A stretch of 54,711 bases of DNA from NCBI GenBank assembly GCA_018398815.1, contig JAFLJL010014778.1, positions 1-54,711 of the forward strand, in the 5' to 3' direction. This DNA comes from Conus ventricosus. Taxonomy: Eukaryota > Mollusca > Gastropoda > Neogastropoda > Conidae. The notes beneath the pieces were generated by a model. That model was not told the DNA's origin and made no database searches. It was given only the letters and a program-made list of their open reading frames with translations. Every line of letters starts with the position of its first letter. The first letter of the stretch is position 1. Below, piece by piece: positions 33,370 to 44,630 of this stretch. A program made the translations under genes and the position numbers.

Positions 33370-36130
33370 GATGGTTGAAATAATGGTGTTTGAAGGTTGA
33401 TATGCATTGGCGCTGTTTGGTTGATTCAGGAGCGAGTTCCATTGACAGGAACCTGAATATGTTAAACTGGATTGAATAAGTCAATTCTAGGAACAGGGAC
33501 ATGAAGTTTGGGTAGAGTCCTTGAGGAATTTATTGAGAATCTGTAAACTAATGTTGAGGGTGCCTTCCCAGACACAATCTTGTGCATTATGATCCCTTTG
33601 TTGATATTCTAATCTCAGACTTAATGGGAGAACTTAAATTCTTTTTATAGTCCGAGTCCAGAAGACTACTGCTTTTTAGGAGGACTAATTTGAGTGCTCG
33701 CTTGTGCAGGCTTAACAATGGTTTGAGAGTGTTAGCGCTAGCACAGTCCCATAGAGTAGATCCATAGTCTATGTATGATTGAATATGAGACTGGAAAAAG
33801 AGCTTGCGTGAATGCAGGTCGAGGAAGCGTTGATTTTGGAGAGTTGAAAAACTTTCTGTGAAAGTTTTTTGCATAGTGAGGTTATGTGAGCTTGCCAGCT
33901 CATATGTTATCAATGGTTATTCCTAGCACTTTGGGGCATGTAACCTGTTCAACGGGTTCATTTTTAAGATGTACCGGAGGAAACTTAAGAGTGAGATTTT
34001 GTCTTTTTTGCCTGGTTGTGATAAGCATGGATTTAGTTTTTTGAGGGTGAAGCGACATGTGATTTAGTTCAGTCCATTTCACGAGATCATTCGCACTTTC
34101 TTGTAAAGTTTGTGCAAGAACAGTAACATCAGAATGATTTGTGTGGATTGTTGTGTCATCAGCAAAAAGTTCACAGGTGGATGTGATATGTAGAGGGAGA
34201 TCATTGATGTAAATTGTGAATAATAAGGGACCCAAGATAGAGCCTTGTGGGAACGCCATAGGAAAGTGTTTGAAATGAAGAGAAGGTTGTATTAATTTTC
34301 ACACATTGTTGCCTATTGTGAGATATGAGTGAAAAAGCGTAAGAGTTCCTGTGGATAAGCCATACAATTTTAATTTTCTAAGAAGAAGGTTGTGGTCTAT
34401 CACATCAAATGCTTTTTTGAAATCAATAAATAGGACACCAAAATATTTGTTGTTGTTGATGCTGTTTAGCCAGTCATCAACCAGGTTGATTAGTGCTGTG
34501 TGCATGAATGGTTGTGTCGGAACCCGGACTGTCTTGGATGAAGCAAGTGGTATGTATTAAGGTGGTGTAATGTGTGTTTGTTTATGTGTTTTTCCAAAGG
34601 TTTGGAAAGAGTGGAAATGATCGAGATTGGTCTGTAGTTTGCAGGATCTGAGCTGTCACCTGCTTTGTAGATAGGAATGACATTTGCTTTTTGAAACTAT
34701 TGGAAATGATTTTTGTCGATACACAGATTGAAGACGTATGTCAACGTATCTGTAATTGCTGGAGCTGATAGTTTGAGAATTTTGCCGTCTAGCCATCCAC
34801 CCGCAGGTACTTGACTGTTTTAGGTGTGTTAGGTATGATAGACTTCTAATACTGTTATTGGTGGAATATAAAGTTCAGACGTGATGTTTTTATCATGGCA
34901 ATATTGTTTCAGTTTTTGAAGGTCGTTTGATCTTGAAGAATCAGCCGTGACAACTTTATTGGCTATAGTGCAAAAGGGGTGTTCAGTTGTTCGACAGAGA
35001 TGTCTTTAATTATAGTTGATTTTGAAGAAGATTGATTGTTTGTAAGCTCGTTAATAGCTCTCCATACCAATTTTGGGTTCTGATTTGATGAAATTAGTTC
35101 TCGATAGTATTTCGTTTTTTCTCTGCGCTTCTGTGAATTTATTGCATTTCTCAATATTCTAGATTCCTCTTCATAGCCATGTTGTTTAAGCAGATCTCTA
35201 AGATAACCTGCCTCCTGTAACTCTTAGTGTACCATGCCGGTTGGGATTATGTCGTACTCTAATCGTTTTAGAGGGGCGTGTTTATCATATATTCTGTAAA
35301 TGTTCTGATCCAAAATTCCACAGCAACATCTGATCAGTTATGTTGTAAACGGATGAGAGATTTGAGGTAAGCAAGTCATGTAGAAATCTTGGTTGTTAAA
35401 GTTTGTAAAGCAACGGTAGGTTATTGTCTTGTGTCCCGTTTTGGGAATTTTTACTCCTTTTTTGGACCATTGACACACACTGGGTAATGATCACTACAGT
35501 TTAGAACAGGGACACAGGCTTCTGCTATGTGAGTTCTATCTGAAACATAATATGGTCGATAAGTGTCTTAGAGTTTGGTGTGACTCTCGTTGGAGATTCG
35601 ATGAGTGATGCAGGTTAAACAGATTGAATGCTTGCGTCCATTGATTTTGTGCTTTCAGAAGGTCTGTGTTAAAGTCTCCGAGTAAAATAATTTCCCTTTG
35701 GGTTCTAGTGAGACTGCATCCATCATCGAATAAATTTGTCGACCCAGTTTACTCTTTCAGATGGGTTCCTGTAGCAGAATCCAACCAAAAGGGAAGGGTT
35801 TCTTTTCAGCTTAACTTCTATCCAGACACATTCTACACCGTTACGTTCTAGGTGTAGAAGTCGTTTGAAGCTAAGGGTTCGCTGATGAAGATAAGAAGAC
35901 CCCTCTCTTTCGTTTGTGCAGGATCTTTCCGGATTACGTTATATCCTGGAATAGCTACATCATTGTCGTAATGTGTGTAGTTAATCTGGATTCAGAGAGC
36001 CCTAAATATGAAAAGGTTTACCATGGTTCCCAAATCAGTGTTTTATATATCTGATGTCTTGTTAACTGCATGTTGGATATTAAGGTGACAGATTCGAAGT
36101 CCTTCTTTGCATGGCCATACAGACTGGTTC
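33370..36130 (-). pseudogene. CR1/Jockey-like LINE ORF2 (endonuclease-RT), broken
   Basis: Read from 36130 down. An APE-type endonuclease with GLRICHLNIQHAVNK near 36090 and AIPGYNVIRKDPAQ near 35930; reverse transcriptase with AFPQGSILGPLLFTIYINDL at 34258-34200, catalytic FADDTT at about 34160, and IDYGSTLWDCAS near 33745; tail with RIDLF then TYSGSC near 33440. Several stops and frameshifts. Copies itself through RNA by target-primed reverse transcription. About 2.75 kb, close to full-length ORF2. Confidence 0.85.
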
Positions 36131-36169
36131 TTGCTCATTTGTAGTTGTGCACTGATTGTGATGATAGTA

Positions 36170-36230
36170 GAGAGAGAGAGAGAGAGAGACGAGAGGAAGA
36201 GAGAGAGAGAGAGAAGAGGAGAGAGAGAGT
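36170..36230. repeat. (GA)n microsatellite
   Basis: AGAGAGAGAG runs with GACGAG and GAAGAGG interruptions, at the 5' edge of the LINE (minus-strand reading). Confidence 0.95.
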
Positions 36231-36619
36231 GAGATTTCAGGTATATGGGAGAGAACTTCTCAACTTAACACCGATTGAAGTAATTAGTCCCCTTACATAA
36301 GACATGCTAGGTTTGCTTTTGATAAACGTGGTGTCGTGCTCACAACTTCAAACCCCACAACAATCGTGTTCTTTTTGACAATCGTAATTTTCTTCCAGGA
36401 AGCACTGATAATTAACATTGTCATGTGAAAATAAAACAAAGATTATTAGTGAGATTGCTGGGGTTTATTTCCTCGTTGTGTAGCTTTTCAGTCTAATATG
36501 ATGGTTTTCACCTTGAAACAGAAATTCTGATCCATGAAAAAAACAAATCACGACTCATGAACAAGAGACATCATGATTCATTAAAACAAGAAAATTATTT
36601 GTTTAAGTAATTTGTAAAG

Positions 36620-37990
36620 CTCCGCCCGAAAACGTAGATAAACGAATCACGAGACAAAACACGACGGGTTTCGGACATCTTAGGTCTTTTTCAGGCAAGA
36701 TACACAACACCCAGGACAACGACAAGGAACCGAATTGGATGAGGAGAAGTGACTGCTCGTTCCTTCAGGCAAGATGCACAACACCCAGGACAACGACAAG
36801 GAACCGAATTGGATGAGGAGAAGTGGGCTGCTCGTTCCTTCAGGCAAGAAACACAACACCCAGGACAACGAAAATGAACCGAATTGGATGAGGAGAAGTG
36901 ACTGCTCGTTCCTTCACGCAAGAAACACAACACCCAGGACAACGAAAATGAACCGAATTGGATGAGGAGAAGTGACTGCTCGTTCCTTCAGGCAAGAAAC
37001 ACAACACCCAGGACAACGAAAATGAACCGAATTGGATGAGGATAAGTGACTGCTCGTTCCTCACGCAAGAAACACAACACCCAGGACAAAAGAAAATGAA
37101 CCGAATTGGATGAGGATAAGTGACTGCTCGTTCCTTCAGGCAAGAAACACAACACCCAGGACAACGAAAATGAACCCAATTGGATGAGGATAAGTGACTG
37201 CTCGTTCCTTCAGGCAAGAAAACACAACACCCAGGACAACGAAAATGAACCGAATTGGATGAAGATAAGTGACTGCTCGTTCCTTAGGCAAGAAAACACA
37301 ACACCCAGGACAACGAAAATGAACCGAATTGGACGAAGTAAGTGACTGCTCGTTCTTCAGCAAGAAACAAACCCAGGACAACGAAAATGAACCGAATTGA
37401 CGAAGGTAAGTGACTGCTCGTTCCTTCAGGCAAGAAACACAACACCCAGGACAACGAAAATGAACCGAATTGGACGAAGGTAAGTGACTGCTCGTTCCTT
37501 CAGGCAAGAAACACAACACCCCGGACAACGAAAATGAACCGAATTGGACGAAGGTAAGTGACTGCTCGTTCCTTCAGGCAAGAAACACAACACCCAGGAC
37601 AACGAAAATGAACCGAATTGGGCGAAGGTAAGTGACTGCTCGTTCCTTCAGGCAAGAACACAACACCCAGGACAACGAAAATGAACCGAATTGGACGAAG
37701 GTAAGTGACTGCTCGTTCCTTCAGGCAAGAAACACAACACCCAGGACAACGAAAATGAACCGAATTGGACGAAGGTAAGTGACTGCTCGTTCCTTCAGGC
37801 AAGAAACACAACACCCAGACAACGAAAATGAACCGAATTGGACGAAGGTAAGTGACTGCTCGTTCCTTTTCGTTTCTGAGTGTTGTGCATCTTGCTGAAG
37901 AAACCTAGAGGTCGAAACGCGTTGTATTTGTCTTGTGATTACGTGTGTCTACGTTCTTGAGTGGAGTCCCATAAATTATTTTCAATTTGT
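36620..37990. mobile_element. Palindromic element around a 74-bp minisatellite
   Basis: The left arm, 36640-36715, includes CGTAGATAAACGAATCACGA, CGGGTTTCGGACATCTTAGG and TTTCAGGCAAGAT; the right arm, 37868-37960, holds its inverted counterpart (ATCTTGCTGAAGAAACCTAG, GTCGAAACGCGT, TGTGATTACG). The arms flank the repeat array. This resembles a MITE-like or satellite-carrying non-autonomous element. No coding capacity supported. Confidence 0.55.
36700..37868. repeat. 74-bp minisatellite, ~16 units
   Basis: Unit of 74-75 bp: CAGGACAACGAAAATGAACC then GAATTGGATGAGGAGAAG(TG), ACTGCTCGTTCCTTCAGGCA and AGAAACACAACACC. First units differ (GACAAGG); later units change GATGAGGA to GACGAAGG, showing local homogenisation. 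Many units carry single-base deletions. Minus-strand cysteine-rich frames are artefacts of the repeat. Confidence 0.95.
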
Positions 37991-38009
37991 TTAGCTCTCC
38001 GCCCAGTCG

Positions 38010-38470
38010 CCTCCCTTTGAAATGGATCTCAAGAAAATTATGATTAGGAAAATGGATGATTGTGACTCATGAAAATAGATAATCATGACTGATGAAATCA
38101 GATAGTCACAGATAAAGAAATTATGATTTAGGAAAGATGATATGTGACCATGAAAATAGAAATCATGATGATGAAATAGATTTATGAAAACAGATGATTG
38201 TGACTCATGAAAATAGATAATCATGACTGATGAAACAGATAGTCACGATAAAAAAATTATGATTTATGAAAACAATGATTATGACTCATGAAATAGATAA
38301 TCATGACTGATGAAATTAGATAGTCACGATAAAAAAATGATCATGATGATCTCATGAAAACAGATAATGCGAATCATGAAATAGATCATTATCATCTCAT
38401 AAAACAGTAACTACAGCCATAAAACAGATAATTATACTCACGAAAAAAAAAAAATGATTTTGAAATATAA
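38010..38470. repeat. AT-rich array: TGACTCATGAAAATAGATAA
   Basis: About ten degenerate units combining ATGATTATGACTCATGAAAA, TAGATAATCATGACTGATG and AAATCAGATAGTCACGATAA. A single stray unit is present upstream at 36535-36590, on the far side of the minisatellite, consistent with both belonging to one element. Confidence 0.8.
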
Positions 38471-38711
38471 TTATGACTCACATGTATGTACACTTCCATA
38501 CTGAATGCCTTCAGGACTTAAGAGCTCTTTCAATACATTATTACCTTTCATGCTACAGCTCCAAGGATATGTTCTTGTCTTCTTTGGTTCTGACAAGATG
38601 TCTAAACAGCGTCAAAATCTGGGAAAATTGCTGCTTTCAGATAAAAAATGACTGCTTTGCAATATATCACCTCTCTTACATGCGGTGATGATTTTTTTTT
38701 TACCTGTGTAA

Positions 38712-39711
38712 NNNNNNNNNNNNNNNNNNNNNNNNNNNNNNNNNNNNNNNNNNNNNNNNNNNNNNNNNNNNNNNNNNNNNNNNNNNNNNNNNNNNNNNNN
38801 NNNNNNNNNNNNNNNNNNNNNNNNNNNNNNNNNNNNNNNNNNNNNNNNNNNNNNNNNNNNNNNNNNNNNNNNNNNNNNNNNNNNNNNNNNNNNNNNNNNN
38901 NNNNNNNNNNNNNNNNNNNNNNNNNNNNNNNNNNNNNNNNNNNNNNNNNNNNNNNNNNNNNNNNNNNNNNNNNNNNNNNNNNNNNNNNNNNNNNNNNNNN
39001 NNNNNNNNNNNNNNNNNNNNNNNNNNNNNNNNNNNNNNNNNNNNNNNNNNNNNNNNNNNNNNNNNNNNNNNNNNNNNNNNNNNNNNNNNNNNNNNNNNNN
39101 NNNNNNNNNNNNNNNNNNNNNNNNNNNNNNNNNNNNNNNNNNNNNNNNNNNNNNNNNNNNNNNNNNNNNNNNNNNNNNNNNNNNNNNNNNNNNNNNNNNN
39201 NNNNNNNNNNNNNNNNNNNNNNNNNNNNNNNNNNNNNNNNNNNNNNNNNNNNNNNNNNNNNNNNNNNNNNNNNNNNNNNNNNNNNNNNNNNNNNNNNNNN
39301 NNNNNNNNNNNNNNNNNNNNNNNNNNNNNNNNNNNNNNNNNNNNNNNNNNNNNNNNNNNNNNNNNNNNNNNNNNNNNNNNNNNNNNNNNNNNNNNNNNNN
39401 NNNNNNNNNNNNNNNNNNNNNNNNNNNNNNNNNNNNNNNNNNNNNNNNNNNNNNNNNNNNNNNNNNNNNNNNNNNNNNNNNNNNNNNNNNNNNNNNNNNN
39501 NNNNNNNNNNNNNNNNNNNNNNNNNNNNNNNNNNNNNNNNNNNNNNNNNNNNNNNNNNNNNNNNNNNNNNNNNNNNNNNNNNNNNNNNNNNNNNNNNNNN
39601 NNNNNNNNNNNNNNNNNNNNNNNNNNNNNNNNNNNNNNNNNNNNNNNNNNNNNNNNNNNNNNNNNNNNNNNNNNNNNNNNNNNNNNNNNNNNNNNNNNNN
39701 NNNNNNNNNNN
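38712..39711. other. Assembly gap, exactly 1000 N
   Basis: All bases are N; the round length is that of an inserted scaffold gap of unknown size. Sequence right of the gap starts inside the Polinton E polymerase gene. Confidence 0.99.
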
Positions 39712-41111
39712 ATGCTTTCTTAAAGTTTACTGGAGACAGATTGATTTATTGTCGGATTACCAATGATTCAATGATTGAAAACGGATTGCGCGGAGGAATT
39801 AGTATGCGTCGCATCATTACTGTAAAGCAAACAACAAATACTAGACGACTATGATCCGAGTAAAAGGTCTAACTATCTTATGTATTTAGATGCAAACAAT
39901 CTGTAGGTTGGGCTATGGCACAATCGCTTCCATTACGCAAATTTAAAATGTACACAGGCGGTGATCCGAAAAAATATTCAAAAGGCATTAAGTGGTTGGG
40001 CAGTTTAACGCCTGATCAGCAGCGTGGTTTCATTCTAGAAGTTGATTTAGAATATCCTCAGGAACTCCATGACCTGCATAATGACTATCCATTAGCACAG
40101 AAAGTCTAAAGATGGATCCAAGAGAACCAACCTAAACTTGTGCCCAATCTTCGAGGCAAAAAAAATTATGTCTGTCATTACAGACTTCTACAATTTTATT
40201 TAAGACATGGTTTAAAGTTGGCAGCTGTTCATCGTATAATTGCTTTTGATCAAGAACAGTTCATGAAACCATACATCATGAGAACACTGATCTTAGAACT
40301 AAATCTACAGATGCTTCGGAAAAAGACTTTTTCAAGCTGATGAACAACAGCTGTTTTGGAAAGACTATGGAGAATCCGCACAAGCGCAAAGATGTCAATT
40401 GGTCACCAAAGAGAACGAAGCAATTAAGCTGACTTCAAAACCTAATTATCAGGACTTTAGAAGATTTCATGATCAGCTTTTTGGCATAATGATGAAAAAA
40501 AAGAAAGTCAAATTGGACAAACCTGTTTTTATCGGGTTTACCGTTTTAGAATTATCAAAGCTTTTAATGTTTTAGAATTTCTTTATGACTACTTTAAAAC
40601 CCGTGTATCCAGAGTCCAGAGTACTTTACACAGATACAGATAGTTTTGTTATAGATATCCCTACTGAAGACATCTATAAGACATGGAAACCGAAGTGGCT
40701 AAAGGTCATGCGGGATGGTACGACACATCTGATTATCCTAAAGATTCGCCTTTGCATTCAACTGTTAACAAGAAGGTTTTAGGAAAGATGAAGGATGAAT
40801 TATCTGGAGGGGTGATTAAGGAGTTTATTGGTTTAAGGTCGAAAATGTACAGTATTTCGAGCCAGGAAAAATCATTAAGAAAGCAAAGGGAATATCTCGC
40901 AGCGTTGTGCAGTCAAACATATCACATGACAACTATAAAGAAGCATTGTTTGGTATAAGACTTTTCATCATGACAACGTAAAACTGCGATCTAATTACAT
41001 GAGATCAACACAACAGTTGTAACAAAGAAGTCATTAGATAGAACAAACACAAAACGGGTGTTTGTTAATCCAGAGTTTTCATATGCAATTGGGCACTGGA
41101 GGACCGCATAA
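39712..41111 (+). pseudogene. Family B DNA polymerase, C-terminal part (partial)
   Basis: Starts in the gap. Motif A region with YLMYLDANNL near 39880, FILEVDLEYPQELHDLHNDY at about 40035-40090, KKNYVCHYRLLQFYLRHGLK at about 40155-40215, motif [11 protein letters not shown] at about 40337-40368, motif C YTDTDSFV at about 40624-40650. The catalytic aspartates of motif C are intact. Ends YAIGHWRTA at 41111. Several frameshifts. This is the better preserved of the two polymerase palm domains. Confidence 0.9.
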
Positions 41112-41412
41112 ACAGGAGGGTTTATATTTTTCATCAACTTTTGTTATAAGATCAATCATAGCTTTAATCAATTCATTTAAATCTTTTTACTCATTTGCTT
41201 GAGCTTCGAATTTTTTTATTATTTCCAGATATTCTTTTCCCAATTGGGGTTTAAGTTGTAGTGATCTGGATGATTTTAGCTATGCCTGATTTATCCCGAA
41301 AATGTTTTCCTTAATACCGCATAACAGCGCATGAAATGATTCCGTATCATTTTTCAAGGTCTCTTCCTTTACCATTCTTGTTTCGGTTCTGCGCTTCCTT
41401 CTGACTTCCAAT
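41080..41412 (-). pseudogene. Counterpart of the 109-aa helical protein
   Basis: Same place and strand as 13449-13778 but with single-base changes: the ATG is CAAT on the plus strand, so start lost, and frames shift near 41190 and 41330. Convergent with the polymerase gene. Confidence 0.5.
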
Positions 41413-41442
41413 TTAAACTCAAATATATTTACAAGTAAAATA

Positions 41443-42387
41443 ATTAAACGGAACAGTGTCTGGGTGGGATTATCGCAGTTCCTCCTTCACAAAAGATCTT
41501 TGCAGGAGCCGGTTTTTGTTGTAGTCAGTTTCTCGTAAATAAAACACGGCGCTTCATTTTACAATTCCTTTTATTTCATATGGATCAACACTCCAAAACT
41601 GGATCGGTTGCCCTGATGCGAGAGTCCCCTTCTGCTTCCACCGGTAAATAAAGGTACCTACTTTCAAACCACACGGTAATAGTTGCCGGAATGAAGGCTC
41701 TTCAGCAACACTATTGTTTTGTTTTTAGATTGCTTGTACTGGTTTTAACCCTTAATCCTTCATTATTCATTGCGCGCAAAACTGAGGACAGTCTTCTAAC
41801 CATTCTGTGTTGCGTGAATTGTCAATCAGCTCTCTGTGATACTGGTAGGTAAAAAGTCTTTCAGCTAACTGTTTGTTAAAGTTTTCAACTAAAGCCTGTG
41901 ATCTGTGAACTCCTGGAATGCCTCTTTTAATGGTAACTCTATGTTTCAACAATAATTGATTCACTTGCCCTTTAAATTCTTTTCCATCATCGACTTGAAT
42001 CATGCGAGGATAAGTTAAAGGGCCTCGTTGATATATCAGTTGTATGGCAACAGCAACAGCAGAAGCACTCTTTTGCGTTAATGGTTCCGCATCTTTGTAT
42101 CTTGAAGCTATGTCAATGACTGTGATGCGTACTTAAAATCTTTTTCGTCTAATCGTATCAGAGGGTAAATATAGAAGGTCCATTTGATGGGTGTCGTTCG
42201 GTATTGTATTCACAAAGTGTGGCCCTCTGTATTCGTTTGGGTGCAGGTAAATAAATTTTGCCAAATCGCTTGTTTAGATAACCATTCTTTTGCTGTTTTG
42301 TTCACTGACTCCCGCTGCTTGGCTTAGCTTTTTAATTGCCGTAATTCCCTTCCAATATCCTTTTGGTGAATAATAGATTTTGTTCAT
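41443..42387 (-). pseudogene. Polinton integrase, copy E
   Basis: Start MNKIYYSPKGYW at 42387. Catalytic residues: Asp in VIDIASRY near 42110, Asp in IQVDDGKEF at about 41985, Glu in ALVENFNKQLAERLF at about 41890. The frame from 42003 to 41767 is open through the two later residues. The C-terminal domain shows the same LYLP/ATDP layout as copy A but with indels. Inserts the element by retroviral-type strand transfer. Confidence 0.88.
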
Positions 42388-42393
42388 TTTTAT

Positions 42394-42800
42394 TCAGCCA
42401 ATATTATGTGCAACAAAATACACAACGGTCATACCAACGGCAATAAACGCGATTTCTTGCATCTTTTGTTTTTCTGAGGGTTGATAAAAGTCACTGAATT
42501 TTGGTGGGGGCAATGTCTCGATTGGTTTGCCTGTTACAAGATAATATTGTTTTATTGCTTGATCAACATCTTTAAATGTGTAAGCTGCATGCCCCTGTTT
42601 TTTCAGTGTGTTATTAATAAAATCTAACTGCTCAATTCTCTGCTTTCATAGCGATCTTGTGCTGCGGCTAGTTGCTCCACAGCTTTGTTATGTCTTTTTC
42701 TCTCGCCTTCATCTCGCAGTTTACTAAATGCGTAATTACTTCCACTAAAAGCGAGCGCATTAACCACAGCGCCGCCTATCATCATTACGAGTGAAGCCAT
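42394..42800 (-). pseudogene. Small Polinton membrane protein, copy E
   Basis: MASLVMMIGGAVVNALAFSG at 42800 is a hydrophobic N-terminal segment, followed by a Lys/Arg/Glu-rich linker, LPPPKFSDFYQPS near 42500 and a C-terminal hydrophobic segment VGMTVVYFVAHNIG ending at 42394. 407 bp, so at least one indel. Just upstream of the integrase. Confidence 0.62.
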
Positions 42801-42822
42801 TTTTTATAAATGTATTTTTTAT

Positions 42823-43053
42823 TTACATATTTATACTGTCTGGAATTATTCCTTGCTTGACTAAAAATCTTTCGTTGCAAACGAAGCTGCAATGATAGCA
42901 ATTAGCTTTGCTGAATCCTCAAAGTCTAGTTTGCCAAGATCTGCTGGTTTAATTCTTAACAAGCTTTTACCAAGCATTGAGTATCCTACACTTAGGCCTC
43001 CGATAACAGCAGAATGGTAAAACAAGGTTAGCAACAGTTTTTTCGGTGCTCAT
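42823..43053 (-). pseudogene. Small conserved hydrophobic protein, copy E
   Basis: Start MSTEKTVA at 43053, end IPDSINM at 42823, 231 bp as in copy A. KPADLGKLDFEDSAKL at about 42960-42910 is conserved; an indel near 43020 breaks the frame. Divergent from the gene at 43090. Confidence 0.58.
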
Positions 43054-43089
43054 TTTTAGAAAATAAAATAATTATAATTAATAAAAAAC

Positions 43090-43659
43090 ATGAACAGTGA
43101 TGATCTACTACAGCTACAGGGGCCTAACCTTCCTGAACTTAAATGACCAAGTTGATGACCAAGCTATTATGCCCAAAAAGGAGAGGCTGTATTCTTTGGC
43201 AGCATGTGGAAAAACAAAACAGTTCTCGAACTTTAATTCAGCAATAGAACAGATTCAACAGATGTCGCCGCAAGACATTTTAAAATATATAACAGGTATG
43301 AAGCGCAGCTGGGGTCTAGAATGGTGAAAAGTGTGGGGCAAACGGTTCTTAGTTTGTACACTAAACTAGTCAGTAGATTTGCTCCTATTGATTCTGAACA
43401 AGATCTTACGTATGATTTAACGCAAGATCCAGTTTTAACAAAGTCATTAAAGTCTCTAGGGTGTGATCTATACTACAGATTTGGAACATTGTTATCGCCA
43501 TTAATCATGGGATTAATAACTTTTAATCATATAGATTTTATTTCCCTTCAAAATGACCGAGCCAGAAAATCAGCAGAATCAGAAAACACTGAATCAGGTG
43601 GGGAAAGTAACCAAGCCAGAAAATCAGCAGAAAACACTGAATCAGGTGGAGACCAGTGA
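43090..43659 (+). pseudogene. Conserved Polinton protein, two frames
   Basis: Start MNSDDLLQ at 43090; IMPKKERLYSLAACGKTKQF at about 43170; the first frame ends GLEW at 43327 and a second frame, from MVKSVGQTVL (43321) to 43659, continues through DLTYDLTQDPVLTKSLKSLG and a hydrophobic TLLSPLIMGLITF. Copy A shows the same break at the same place. The two halves may be one gene read through a shift, or two overlapping genes. Tail overlaps the next gene's start. Confidence 0.55.
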
Positions 43660-44045
43660 AAAGCATCCTCATCCTGGCGTGTTAAAGCAGGAAAAAAATT
43701 AGCAAAGTGGAACAGACAAAAAAAATTAATGTTACAAAAATATAACTAAATCATGAAAACATAACGCCGCCAACGCCAGAACAAGTTGATTCAATGCCAG
43801 CTATAAAAACTCCATGATTCAAGACCTACAGCGCCAAGTCTTCATGGAAAAATTGAACTTAAAACTGTTGCCATTTTTGGCGCCCTTGCTGCTGTGGGGG
43901 GCGGTTATTACGGTTATAAAATATATACACAATGCAACAGAAACAAAAGCAATCAAAAAAATCTGAACCCACAAAAATACAGAAGACAACAGCACCCAGA
44001 ACCGTCAACAACAAAAGATCATTTGATCCATTTCAGATGGAATAA
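43553..44045 (+). pseudogene. Small single-pass membrane protein, copy E
   Basis: Start MTEPENQQNQKTLNQV at 43553, overlapping the previous frame by 107 bases. Contains a 48-bp duplication, PENQQ..KTLNQV, in both frames. Then HPHPGVL and a Lys-rich stretch, then a hydrophobic segment near VAIFGALAAVGGGYYGYKIY (43875-43935) and a tail ending DPFQME at 44045. Frame changes near 43690 and 43860. Confidence 0.52.
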
Positions 44046-44088
44046 TATTTTAAAACTTAATTTTAAATTTTTTTAAAAAAAATAGAGC

Positions 44089-44302
44089 ATGGCGTTTTAT
44101 AAAATGATAAATCAATAAATAAAGACATGGAGTCTATAAAAGACTTTTTCCCATAGACCAGAATTGTAATCAATGCGGTTGCTTGGGATGTAAGAACTTC
44201 ATTAAGACTTATGCAGAGAACGCTGAGCAAGACATCCTCAACGATGCCCAAACGTTTTTTGAGGCGGGGTTACTAAAATTAGACATCTACTATTTAAGAT
44301 AA
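44089..44302 (+). pseudogene. Small protein with C-x2-C-x-C-x2-C cluster
   Basis: The frame from about 44158 to 44302 is open and reads NCNQCGCLGCKNFIKT followed by a helical segment and IYYLR. The four cysteines could bind a metal. Upstream starts are MAFYKM (44089, quickly stopped) or MESIKDF (44127, one base out of frame). Copy A has lost the cysteines. Unrecognised family. Confidence 0.45.
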
Positions 44303-44334
44303 AAACATAGTTTGTATTTTTTTTGAAAAATAAT

Positions 44335-44525
44335 AAGATAACTTGAATAAGAACTTGGTTGTACTTAAAGGATGACTTAGTTATGATCTTGAGGTGACTT
44401 AATCAAGAACTTAGAAGTTACTTGATCAAGAACTTATTAAGAACTTGAATAACTTAATTAAAAACTAATTAAAGAACTTGGGGTGACTTAATTAAAAACT
44501 TAATTAAGAACTTGGGGCGACTTGG
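44335..44525. repeat. AACTTAATTAAGAACTTGG minisatellite in Polinton E
   Basis: Units of about 25-30 bp: ACTTAATTAAAAACTTAATT and AAGAACTTGGGGTGACTTA. Matches the array at 16740-16960 in copy A. Adjacent on the right to a G-rich tract. Confidence 0.85.
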
Positions 44526-44630
44526 GGGTAGGAGTGTGTGGTGGTGTACACGGGGGGCGTGCGTGCGTGGGTGGGGGGGGGTGGGGGGACGTGCGTGCGT
44601 AGGATAGGACAAACACACACACAACAAACA
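44523..44630. repeat. G-rich GTGCGTGCGTGG tract
   Basis: G-runs with GTGCGTGCGTGGGTGGG, then ACAAACACACACAACAAACA. Same order as 16973-17170. Confidence 0.75.

Noticed and set aside
36680..37814. Cysteine-rich minus-strand proteins across the minisatellite
   Set aside because: The same peptide recurs with each repeat unit and shifts frame with each indel; no independent support.
36680..37868. CRISPR-like regular array
   Set aside because: Units are contiguous with no variable spacers, the sequence is from an animal genome, and the array sits in a palindromic element. It is a minisatellite.
38648..39766. 372-residue plus-strand frame
   Set aside because: Nearly all of it is the run of N; the frame is an artefact of the gap.
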